From Neochlamydia sp. S13 (lineage in GTDB: Bacteria > Chlamydiota > Chlamydiia > Chlamydiales > Parachlamydiaceae), in the NCBI RefSeq assembly GCF_000648235.2, contig NZ_AP017977.1, positions 1,116,001 through 1,180,000 on the forward strand: a stretch of 64,000 bases of DNA, read 5' to 3'. The translations under genes and the position numbers were made by a program. Of the stretch, positions 9,175-19,800 are shown piece after piece (position 1 is the first letter of the stretch; every line of letters starts with the position of its first letter). The notes under the pieces are model-generated. The model had not been told where the DNA came from and ran no database searches. It saw nothing but the letters and a program-made list of their open reading frames with translations.

Positions 9175-9573
9175 CTAGAGAATCGGTTTTTTTTAATCCA
9201 TTGTTCGTCCACATATATATTATCCCAAAATTGAGATAACCTCTCAAAGGAAATCTAATAGCCAATCATAAAAAAGATTTAGATTTTCTCTAAAGTCATC
9301 AAGATATTTCCTGAAAATATTTTTTATTCCTTTTACTTTTTAATTTCTTTCTTTGCTTGTCTAGTGAGTATTATTGCATGTTGGCATTTACCATGTAGCG
9401 CTCCATTGGACTAAATTGCTTTAGTGAGCCAATTCTTTTCCTTGTGAGTAACGAATAAAAAGTGCTTCTGAAAAAACTTTTAAGCTTACTAATAAGCTTG
9501 ATTGTAAATGAAAGTTTAAAAAAAGAGGTGATACACAAAAATTTGTTGACTAGATTTTTGGAAATTACTCATA
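9175..9573 (+). other. AT-rich spacer, no gene seen
   Basis: This ~400-bp stretch lies between the divergent HigBA-like pair and the plus-strand accessory block. I see no coding frame, tRNA or clear hairpin. It must hold promoters for both directions, but I cannot place them with confidence. Confidence 0.4.
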
Positions 9574-10359
9574 GTGAACCTATCAAGCGTACAAGGTTTT
9601 AAACAAGCTTACAAGGTTTTAAATATGGTTAATTATCTTGCACTCTCTAAAGTTGATGTACCTGGCGAGCTCATCCAAAGTACATCAAGGCAATTACCTT
9701 TCTATGTTTCAACGAAAGATAAAGAAAAAACGACTCAATTGTTGAGGCTTTTTAAGAACACGAGCGAGGTAATGCCTTCTCGTATGGCTGAGTTATCTTT
9801 ACCATCAGAGCATCAAATGTTTACTATTCGTTTAATTGATAAACTGTTTTTTGAAGCAATAAATGAATATCGACAAAGCTTTATTTATGCTACTGCCAAG
9901 GACATGAGCTATGTGCCTCTAGAAGATGGAAGCAATTTTACTTATGCTATGTGTGTAGGAGCTTGCCAATTTGCAACGAAAACACCAAATCTTCCAGTTG
10001 TTAAACAAATTATCGGGCCTATTCTTATGCTTTCTGGAGCCATATGGGGGATCTTAAAGAAAGACCGGTTTGCACGGATAAAAATAGCACAAGAGAAAAG
10101 CCTTCATAGAAAAAAGTGGTTTAAAGAAGTATTGATAAAAGAAGAGTTGCGCAAGCAAGCTGCTGTAGAATTAATTAACAAGAGAGCAAGAAATCTAAAA
10201 AGACAAATTGAAGAGCTAGGCGATGATTTAGTAGACGATGCCCTCATTGATGAGCTAAAAATACTAGATAAGTTCATGCATTACTTTTCTCCTAATACCC
10301 CTCTTTTGTTAGACGATATTCCTTTCAAAGAGTATATGGAACAAAAAGAAATAGATTAA
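9574..10359 (+). CDS. Hypothetical protein with one membrane segment
   Basis: This 261-aa product is not recognised. Residues ~142-162 (KQIIGPILMLSGAIWGILKK) are the only clear hydrophobic segment. The region after it is strongly basic and helical (EELRKQAAVELINKRARNLK, then a coiled-coil-like RQIEELGDDLVDDALIDELK). The start is uncertain: the GTG at 9574 gives the longest form, an ATG at 9625 is possible, and neither has a good Shine-Dalgarno sequence. It opens the accessory block and could be a host-directed membrane protein, but nothing in the sequence proves that. Confidence 0.55.
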   Translation: MNLSSVQGFKQAYKVLNMVNYLALSKVDVPGELIQSTSRQLPFYVSTKDKEKTTQLLRLFKNTSEVMPSRMAELSLPSEHQMFTIRLIDKLFFEAINEYRQSFIYATAKDMSYVPLEDGSNFTYAMCVGACQFATKTPNLPVVKQIIGPILMLSGAIWGILKKDRFARIKIAQEKSLHRKKWFKEVLIKEELRKQAAVELINKRARNLKRQIEELGDDLVDDALIDELKILDKFMHYFSPNTPLLLDDIPFKEYMEQKEID

Positions 10360-10476
10360 AGAGAAAAATTAATTTAAATTGCAGAACACTAAGTTAATAT
10401 AAGTTTTTTGTTTAAATGAAAAAGGCTTCAAAATCCTAAAATTATTTTTTCTAAACTAAAATTTAGGATAGAAGCT

Positions 10477-11145
10477 ATGGAAAAGCAAATCATAATGATT
10501 TACTGCCTTTTTGACGAATATACTCAACCGCTTAATTATCATGATTGGCCAAATACTCGTTGGTCTTCATCTGAAGTCATGCTAATCCTCATTCCACGAA
10601 GGCGATTTTTTTATGAAAATGTAAGCAAAGCTAATTCCTTTGTGCTCGGCTATGTTTATATCAAGAAATTCTTTAGCTCGAATATCTTGGATCACCGGAT
10701 TTACAGAATTTTCTCCCGGGGGAAAAGCTTCTTAAATTTATCCAAAGTTGGGAAAAAGTTAATGGATTGCCTTTTGGACATATGGTAGATGAACTTCCTG
10801 TTTCTGTATGCAGGAATATTCGAATTCACATGTGCTGTGTTTATCAAGGTAAAGAATTTAGAGAATGTAAGGTCAGGTAGCGAGAATGTTTTTAGGCGAT
10901 AAAAGCAAATCAGATCAGTGCAGCAAAAGAAAGCCTCCGGCAGGCGATTCTTTGTCCTAAAAAACATGATAATGTTCGTTTTAAATACATGGACATTGAT
11001 TTGCCGTGGGAAGCAGAGTTTACGGAATTTGGCATATCGTGATTACACCCATGAAGAAAAGTTGCCTAAAGAAAAGGAATTTAACTTAATGGCAGAAAGG
11101 CAAAACCCTTTTACCAAATCTATAGAAGTGGAAGATTATGTGTGA
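10477..11145 (+). pseudogene. Transposase relic (IS982-like DDE type)
   Basis: The N-terminal part (MEKQIIMIYCLFDEYTQPLN, HDWPNTRWSSSEVMLI) is open for 103 codons. The next frame continues with FIQSWEKVNGLPFGHMVDEL, PVSVCRNIRIHMCCVYQGKE. A third frame supplies a C-terminal piece (ISAAKESLRQAILCPKKHDN to IEVEDYV) that stops at 11145 before the usual end. The catalytic middle is missing. The pattern is that of IS982-like transposases common in amoeba symbionts, but the family label is from memory and moderate. Confidence 0.6.
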
Positions 11146-11327
11146 TCAAAATACTTTCGAGGGAAACAGAGAAAGTACGTTTAGGCAATTGTCTAAATTT
11201 TTCCTAGAAAGATTCATGTTAGCCCTTTAAAAAAGTTGAAGTAATAACCTTGTGTTTTATTATTGCTTTTGTCACTAACATAATTAAAAGTTAATAATTT
11301 GCAAATTAAATTAATTATTTAAACATT

Positions 11328-12275
11328 ATGATTTCCCAAATTAATTCCACTTTTTTTTCAAACGAACTTTCTTGCTCTCATGATAAGAGGAAAAAGGACA
11401 AGCTTTATTTCCTTCTCTCTTTTATTTGGGGGGGTAGTTTAGGAGCAGCCTGTCATTCTTTCTTAAGAAGTAAAAGGGTATTTCCAATTCCGCTGACAAT
11501 AGGAATTTTAGCCGCGAATTGGATTATTTTTCCTTTTAAGCCTCGAGATGAATTTTACTATCCTGATATGAAAAGCAAAGAAAAAGCTTATCGCATTATG
11601 ACTTATGTGCTAGGTATATTAACAGGGATATTTGTTTCTCTTCTATTTAACATTTCTGTTGATGCTGGGGAAAAACAAAGAAATAGTCCTTCTCTTTTAT
11701 TGTTTTGCGAACCGATAGCAATCTTATCAATTAATCTTTTAGCTAACTATTTGTTATGGAAACGACCAGCTTCTAACAAGAAACTCAACGGTTATATTTT
11801 AGCGAAAACCTCAGTTTATTGGGGCGTTGAGAAAGTAAATCAGGTCTTCAAATATTTCACGCATTTGTCAGCAAATTTTTTGAAAGGACCCTCGGAACAA
11901 GTCTTACCTAGGATAAAACTTGAAGAGTTTGAGGCTTTAAAAAAGGAACACACTCAAATAGCTGCAATATTTGGTTATCTCAAAATCTTAATTGAAAATG
12001 ATGTTAGGCTCCGTACTTCTCTTCAGGCAAGCTATAGTTGGCTCACTTTTCCAAAGATGAATAAATCCCAACCGTTTGAAAACCTCCTCGTCGAAGAGTG
12101 GATAATTGAGATGCAAAAGAGGGCTTATTGGATGAGTATCATAACCTATACAACCGAATTTTTGGAAAGCAATCCTATTTTCCGTGAAAATCTCATAAAC
12201 AGTTTAGCCGAAGAAAATACTGAAAAAGCTAGAGAAGCTTTGCATTTTTTAAATGTGCATTGCATTAAACCTTAA
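11328..12275 (+). CDS. Hypothetical membrane protein, first gene of the LRR/ankyrin/SecA-like block
   Basis: The 315-aa product is not recognised. The first ~150 residues contain four hydrophobic segments (around LYFLLSFIWGGSLGAACHSF, PIPLTIGILAANWIIFPF, MTYVLGILTGIFVSLLFNIS, PIAILSINLLANYLLW) and the rest is soluble. The paired hydrophobic segments recall chlamydial inclusion-membrane proteins, but this is only a resemblance. It lies 82 bp before the LRR gene on the same strand, so co-transcription is likely. The start is the ATG at 11328; no strong Shine-Dalgarno sequence is seen. Confidence 0.6.
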   Translation: MISQINSTFFSNELSCSHDKRKKDKLYFLLSFIWGGSLGAACHSFLRSKRVFPIPLTIGILAANWIIFPFKPRDEFYYPDMKSKEKAYRIMTYVLGILTGIFVSLLFNISVDAGEKQRNSPSLLLFCEPIAILSINLLANYLLWKRPASNKKLNGYILAKTSVYWGVEKVNQVFKYFTHLSANFLKGPSEQVLPRIKLEEFEALKKEHTQIAAIFGYLKILIENDVRLRTSLQASYSWLTFPKMNKSQPFENLLVEEWIIEMQKRAYWMSIITYTTEFLESNPIFRENLINSLAEENTEKAREALHFLNVHCIKP

Positions 12276-12357
12276 AATTTGTTTAATTAATAAAAAATTT
12301 TCGTTCAAATAGAGCCGTTACAGTCATGTCGAAGCAAATTAAGAAGAGTTTAAAAAC

Positions 12358-13851
12358 ATGCTAATGCCTAAAAAATTATCGTTGGAAGCTGATCTAAATG
12401 CTTTAAAGGAAAAGGGGATAAAAGAGTTTAATTTTAATGGTTATCAATGGGGTGATCAAGAACTATTTTTGCTAGCAAAATATTGCCCTCAAATTGAGTC
12501 TCTCCATTTTTCATGCGAAATTTCTGACGAAGGTTTAAAGTCTTTAGCTCTATTTCCCAAGTTATCTAGTTTATCAATAGACCCGGCTTATAGCTTAAGT
12601 GAGGACGGTATCCTTGTTTTGGGCTCCCTTCCTCATTTAACTCATCTGCAACTTAATAACTGTCAAATCGATGAGCGTTTTGCCAAATGCCTTTCTTCTT
12701 CTCAAACACTTTTATCGCTCGATCTTAACAACTGCGAATATTTAATAGATCATGACCTTGAAACTTTATCTGGCTTGAAGCAACTGCAATTTTTATCTCT
12801 TGGTAATCAACCAGGATTGACAGATGAAGGATTAAAATGGATACAAAAACTTCAGTCTTTAAGTTATCTATGCCTTGCAAGGTGTACAAATATTACTAAT
12901 AAAGGAATATCTTATTTAGCTTCTCTAAAGAATTTATTAGTTTTAAACCTCAAGGGGACGCATATCAATGATCAGGGGCTACAAACAATCGTCGCTCTTC
13001 CTCACCTGGAAGGGCTTTTTTTAGAAGAATGTGGGCAAATTTCGGATCAAAGCCTTAAAATTGTTGGAACTATTCATTCACTTAAAGAACTCTATTTGGA
13101 ACACTGTGAGACAATTACTGATAAAGGTATTTCCTATTTAAAATTTTTGAAACAATTGGAACGTTTAAATTTAAGCGGCTGTGATATTACAAATACCGCT
13201 TTAGAAACTATTGGCACTCTATCATCCCTTATGTATTTGAACCTTAAAAGTTGTCATCAGCTCACAGATAAGGGTGGTCAGCCTCTCTCTCAGCTACATA
13301 ATCTTAAGGAATTAGATCTTTCTTATTGTCAAGATATTGGCGATTTCACCATGGCCCATTTTAAATCTCTACCCCAACTTGAAGTTCTAAACTTACATGG
13401 ATGCCTACTTATAACAGATGAAGGCTTAAAGGAAATTGCGCAGATAAGAAGTTTAAAAACTCTTAATTTGCGCAATTGTAGCAAAGTATCTGATGAAGGG
13501 TTCTGCTCTTTTAAGCAATTAACACACCTTACAGATCTTGACCTCACTTATTGTCAAAATATTAGTGATGCGACACTTGCCTTTATTAAAACCCTTTCTT
13601 GCCTTGAAAGACTTGTTTTATGGGGATGCAAAAAGATAACGGATAAAGGATTAAAGCACCTTAGCTTTTTAGAAAATCTAACGGAGCTTAATATCACTGG
13701 TTGCTATATGTTAACTGAAACAGGAGTTATAGCGCTTGTGCAAAATTTAAAAAATTTGTCCCGTCTTTATATGAAAACATCTCAAAATATTTCTCCTGTC
13801 TTAGGAACCACTCTTAGAGAGATACGACCCGACTTAGAAATAATTTTCTAA
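12358..13851 (+). CDS. Leucine-rich repeat protein (cysteine-containing LRR type)
   Basis: Almost the whole 497-aa protein consists of about 18 LRR units of 23-25 residues with the pattern L-x-x-L-x-L-x-x-C-x-x-(I/L)-[TS]-D-x-G-L-x-x-(I/L), for example LKELYLEHCETITDKGISYL and LKTLNLRNCSKVSDEGF. This cysteine-containing subclass is the one found in eukaryotic F-box/LRR and AMN1 proteins and in effectors of amoeba symbionts. There is no signal peptide, membrane segment or visible F-box; the ~40-residue N-terminus is a short cap. ATGs at 12358 and 12364 are both possible. It ends 26 bp before the ankyrin gene, so the two are one transcript. A role in binding a host protein is inference. Confidence 0.85.
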   Translation: MLMPKKLSLEADLNALKEKGIKEFNFNGYQWGDQELFLLAKYCPQIESLHFSCEISDEGLKSLALFPKLSSLSIDPAYSLSEDGILVLGSLPHLTHLQLNNCQIDERFAKCLSSSQTLLSLDLNNCEYLIDHDLETLSGLKQLQFLSLGNQPGLTDEGLKWIQKLQSLSYLCLARCTNITNKGISYLASLKNLLVLNLKGTHINDQGLQTIVALPHLEGLFLEECGQISDQSLKIVGTIHSLKELYLEHCETITDKGISYLKFLKQLERLNLSGCDITNTALETIGTLSSLMYLNLKSCHQLTDKGGQPLSQLHNLKELDLSYCQDIGDFTMAHFKSLPQLEVLNLHGCLLITDEGLKEIAQIRSLKTLNLRNCSKVSDEGFCSFKQLTHLTDLDLTYCQNISDATLAFIKTLSCLERLVLWGCKKITDKGLKHLSFLENLTELNITGCYMLTETGVIALVQNLKNLSRLYMKTSQNISPVLGTTLREIRPDLEIIF

Positions 13852-13877
13852 ATTTAACCTTAGGAAAAAGTGAGAAT

Positions 13878-16800
13878 ATGACGCTAAATCCATTAAATCA
13901 TTTAGATTCTTTGACAAACCCTCCTATCCTAACCCAAGAAAAGAAATTGACTAGAGACAATGCAGTAGAATTTCTTCGTGCTTTGGTTCCTCTCACCTTT
14001 CCCTTTAAGGATGAAAAAGGATGCTATATCCAGCTTTTCAAATTAGCAAATTATGGAATGATTGGCGTGATACAAAATCCTGAAAAGGATTTTTCTGTTA
14101 TTCCAAAGAATAAAATTCGATCAGCATTTGATCCAGAACTTAAAGGCCACAGCTTGATGGCACGAATTGAAAATATTTCTCAAAGGAGGTGGGATTTTGT
14201 TTTTGATGCTCTTGATAGAGAACTTCTCATCTTGCCCCACTTAGAAGGGGCTGGTCGTTTTAGCAAAAATCTTCAAATTAGGCATATCAAAACAGGGAAT
14301 GCAAGCCCTGTATCGCATTTAACAAAAGAAGAGCTCGTCAACAGATTTGAAGAAAAAGTGAAAGCTGGAAAATTTACAACTTCAGGCCCAGATCCAGCCA
14401 ATGGGAAAGGAGCATACTATAATAAAAAAACAGGAGTTTTTTACCACATTGATCATCATAATCGGTTCGGAGAGCCTTCTCATATAGATGTATATCGAGA
14501 TAATAAGCATCCTAGGTATAAATCACCGGTTGAATTTAGAGATAAATGGAGGTTTGCTTATAAAAAAGATCCTGATAAAAACTTTAAACCCGACCCTACA
14601 CCAGGAAAGGCTCAATTTCATGAAACTTTACAAAAAACAGGGCTGACAAAGTCGTTTAACTCCTGTCACCAAGATCATCCAGCTCCTATAAAAGGAGGGG
14701 CAAGGGGTGAAATTGGAGGCGTCGGCTGCTCTGTCGAGTTAATTGAGGGGCTCTTCGATTCTCCTGAATCGCTATTTGCAACGGAGCACGCCTTCTTTAT
14801 TCCGGCTTTTGAAGGAGAGGATGTGCCCTTTAACAGTCAAGAACTGAAACAAATCCTTCAAGAGCTTGCTTATGGAATCTATGTTCATGATACTGTCCCT
14901 TTCTTCAGCCTACATTTTAATACAAATGCCAACTTGTATCCTGTCATCCATCCTGCTTATGAAAATACTCTTGTGGGCCAGGTTTTTAGCATGCTTGATT
15001 ATTTTATGAAAGGCTATCTCAATGGAGGAGTTTTTAAGGAAACATTTATTCACGAATGGCAAAAAAAACCTGCTCCAATTTCCATTAACAGCTCTACGCT
15101 ACAGCAATTGATTAATCTTAAAAGCTATGCCGAAGCGCAACTTAGCGGGGATGGTCAAACCTACAACTCAGTAAGATCTCTACTAAAAGCTTTAGAAATG
15201 AGCAGCTTAGAAATAATAAAGGAAGAGCTTAGTGGACGTGTGCATGAAGCTTGGGATGATAGCTATCTAAAGGAAAATCCCATTTTCAATGATTATACAA
15301 AATTCACAAACTCCTTTCGAATAATTGCCAAACAAAAAGGGATTTATCAGTCAAAAGGATTATTTGTCCTTAGCCCAGATTTTGATGTTCAATATACCGT
15401 TGAACCTCATCCCGATTATCAGCAAGCACTCGAAGAATATTACAAATTAAATGGCTGCTATCCTGCGGCTTACGATAAGCTAATTCAAGTTTATGAATTC
15501 ATGAAGCAGCAAATTCATAATCACATGGTGAAAATGCCATTTTGCCGTAAATATTTTGCTATGCTAGGAGTAATTAATTTCTTTTCTTATTACTTTATGA
15601 CCTTGAAAAAACATCGCAAAATTCCTTTTTTACCAGAAGTAGAAGTTAAAGCGGCCAGTTGCCCGACCCTCTTCCCCCCCCTTCCTCTTTTAGAGCCGCG
15701 TGAGGAAGAATTAAAAATCAATCTTTTCAAAATTTTTCAAACGTTCGTTAATCAAAGTGAGACCTTAATTGGCCGGTTTCTCTCCCATCAGACAAGCACT
15801 ATTGAAAACGATCGAATGAAGAGTGATTTTAAAAAAATCCTTCAAAAAGAAATTTATGGAAATGCTTCGCCTTTTCTGCAGCAAGACATGCTAGCTAATG
15901 AAACAAAATATGAAGTTCATATCGAGCAATGCACGAGCGAAATAGATATTTTAGAAAACATCAAGAATTTATTTGATCAATGTAAGCAAGCTCTTTTAGA
16001 AAACAGTGGGCAAAATTACAAGCTGATAAATGAGATAAACAATAATCCACATATAATCATTCAGCGTTTTTTTAAGGTATTGCCTAGTATATTTAAAAAC
16101 CAAAATAAACTAGAACCGATTGGGAGACTTACTCTGGACTGTTTCATCTTACCCAGCGAACAATCTGCAAAAGAGATCGAAACGGGTAAAAGAATTGTCG
16201 GAGGATGTGGAATGAATACATCCTCACTAAAAGTTAAACCTTCTTGGATGAGCCATCAAATTTTAGAACAAATGGGGGGAGCACTTCAAAATACCAAAAG
16301 GGGAGAGTGTTTAGCAGTTGAAAGTCATCATCCTAATGAACCTAAAGGGATAATTTTTAAACTTGGCTTCGATAATATGAGTCTGGATTTTGGAAAAAAT
16401 GACCAAGATTTTCCTTTTTTTATTCCTTCCTCTAGCCAACTAATGCGAAAGCTTTTGCAAGCGATTACTCAAGACAACGAAGAAAATTTTGTTGATCTGA
16501 TTCAAAATGTTGCATTAGATGACATGCAAGACCGTGAGGGTCGTTCTTTACTGCATCATAGTGCAAGTGCAAGAAATTCTGCTTTCACCATTGCTCTGCT
16601 AAAGAAAGGCTTATCTCCACATGTAGGCGACAATAAAAACTATCTTCCCGTTCATTATGCTGCCATGCATGGGCATTTAAATCAGTTAGAAGTTTTAACA
16701 GAGAAATACCCTCAGACCATAAATGCTGTGAGTAATCAAGGAGCAACCCCTTTAATCGTCGCTATTCAGCACAAACAATCCAAAACAATTCAATGGTTAA

Positions 16801-19800
16801 TACATCGAGGAGCATGGGGCGATGCCATGCTAAATGATGGCTATACGGCACTGCATTGTATTGCCCATCAAGGCGATTTAAAATCTATAAAAATCATATT
16901 AGAGCAGTCAGAAAAAGCTGTGAAAATAATTAATGCGGAGACCAATGAAGGCATTACTCCTCTTATGATTGCTTGTGCAGGAGGCTCATATTCCTTAGTC
17001 GATTATCTTCTAAAAAAAGGTGCTGATCCGAAAAAAAGGGCAAAAAATGGAAAAACAGCATTGGATTATGCTCTCAAGCATGATAATTTACAGCTATGCC
17101 AACTTTTGACTCCTCAATCAAGCTTGACTCCTTTTACCATTGAGATGGCCATCAAAAAGAATTCGCTAGAGATTAATCAACTTTTAAGCCAGCTTCCTGG
17201 CTATCTAGACTATAAAAATGCCATACGAGATACCCCACTACTTATGGCTCTTCGCTATGCTCATCTTCCAGTGGCAATGAATATTCTAAATTTAATTACA
17301 GATGTGAGGGATTTAAGTACCAAAAATAAACTCAAAGAATCCCCCATCGAATTGGCCATTAGAGGTAAGTTTTATCCATTTCTTGAAGTTTTATTAGAAC
17401 GTGGTGCTGAAATTACTCCTCAACGCCTTTTTAAACTTTTGCTGCAAACAGGTTACAAGGGAGGTTCTCCTTTTATTGACTCAATTTTTAAAAACACCCA
17501 TTTTACTCAAATTGAACTGCAGGATTTGTTATTATCGGCTGCTAAAGCTGGTAATCACGTTGCTATTTCCAATCTCTTAATTCCTCAAGGAGTAAATTTA
17601 GACACTATAAAAGATACTAAAGGGTGGAAAATTGAACATTATCTTGCTCAATCCGATGGAATTTATTTATTCAGAAAGCGTTATCAACAAACGAAAGACC
17701 CTCTTCAACCTTTAGCAGCAGAAGGAGGCAAAACTCTTCCCTATCTTGCAGGCGAGAATGGAAGTAAGCGAGTTTTTAGTTTCTTGCTTGGGCAAATAAA
17801 GAAAAGAGGCTTACCTTTAATCAATCATTATCAAGGAAGACATTTATTTTACAGCGTTTTAGAAAGGGGTGAGGTAGATCTCATTCGTTTATTTGTTGAA
17901 AAATTTGGTGCTTCTCATCTTGTTAACCAATCAATTGAAAATGGAAAAAATTTTCTCCCTGTTCATCTTGCTGCTCGAAGCATTTCAAGCAAAGTCTTAG
18001 GTTATTTATATAGCTGTGGAGCACAATTAAATGTCAAAGATGACCAAGATCGTTATCCTCTCTTTTATGCTGTTCAAAGCAAAAGAGAAGAAAACGTTGC
18101 ATTTTTGTTAGACGAAAATCATCGCAACCCCATTACTCCAGATGTCATTTTTTGTGCTGCTTCTTTCGCGAAAGAAGAGATATTAGATACACTTATCAAA
18201 GCAGGAGCTGACTTGAATCAGCCAAGCTATTTCACAGGTGATACAGCCCTTTTGCTTGCCATTAAGGCCAAGGACATTAGAGCTTTTTTGAGATTAATTG
18301 ATAGGGGAGCCTCTTCCGCTTACCAAAATCAAGAGGGTTGGACACCCTTATTACTTGCTGCCAAAGAGGGTCAATCAGAAATGTTAGAGATCATTTTGAC
18401 TAGAAATCCAGATGCTAAGCGAGAAAAAAGAATGGGTCATAACGCCTTACATATTGCTTGTCGAGAAGGCCACGAACATTGTGCTGAAATTCTGATTAAC
18501 CGTGGATTTTTAATTGATGAAGAAAATGGAACTAAGCTTACTAGTCTTTCTTTCGCAAACAATCGTTATGCTGTGAAAGCTAAGCTAGGAATTAATCCAG
18601 AAAGAGAAAATTATCAAAGTTTGACCGAAAAGCTGTATGATGCCGTTTCTAAGCAAGACCTTGCTTCTATTTTAGAAGTATTACCTCAATGGCCAATTAA
18701 TACCTATTTTACCATAAATTTAAAGGGGTTCAGCTTGCGAGGTACGCTTTTACATCTCATTTTAAAAGCTTGCGTTTATTCTAAAACTAAACAACTCAAT
18801 CGTTTAATTATAGCTCTTACTAAAATTAGAGAATTTAATCCTCATTTAATAGATTGTGAGGGCAATTCATATGCGCATTTGATGATCAAAAACACTTCTT
18901 TAGATCCAACTCAATTCGATGTGTTTCCTTTGGATACAACCAATCATCAAGGACAAACGCCTTTGCATTTTGCAGCTGTCGCAGATAATATAGAGCTCTT
19001 GAAAAATCTCATCAAAAAGCTCGGCCCTTCTAAAGTAGATCCTGTAGATCATCAAGAGCTTACCCCTCTTTTTTATGCCATTAAAGAAAATAAACGCGAG
19101 CAAGTTAAAGCACTATTGAAAGGGGGCACTAATGTTGAATTCTGTAACGCTTCTGGAATCACACCTTTGATTTTTGCTTGTCTAAAAGGCAATTATCCTA
19201 TTATTCGTCTCTTAATTAAATTTAGAGCAAATGTCAATCATAGAGCAAGTCACAGTGATAAAAAAGGGAGGAGTTTTTTGACTCCTCTATCGGCTTCGCT
19301 CTTATCTAAAAATGAAGAAATTACTCTTTTTCTTTTATTTCGTGGGGCACAATTTAATCAAATGAGCGATGAGGGGCAGTTTATTGGACATATTGCTGCG
19401 ACTCGCAATAAAATTTACATTTTACGTTTTCTTGCCGAGCAAGGATTATCGATTTCTACTTATGATGATCAAGGATTACAGCCCATTCATGCTGCAGCTT
19501 TAGCAGGTAAGATCAAAGCTATGAAATTTTTGCTCTCTCAAGGTATTTCAGTTGAAACTCCTGTTTTAGATACAGAAAAGGTACAGCACACACTTAAAGA
19601 AACCACACCCCTCCTTTTGGCAGCCAAACAAGGAACAGTAGAAGCAGTCAAATGGCTTCTTGAACATGGAGCAAACCCACATAAAAGAACTTCTGATGGT
19701 GTAGATATTTTGCAAAGCCTTATCGTAAATAGCGCGGGTAATACTCAAAGATTGATCACCCTCTTCCAAGAATATCTGCTAATAAACGACCTTAGCCAGC

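Noticed and set aside
10701-10967. 88-codon minus-strand frame
   Set aside because: It is the complement of a transposase relic that is recognisable on the plus strand.
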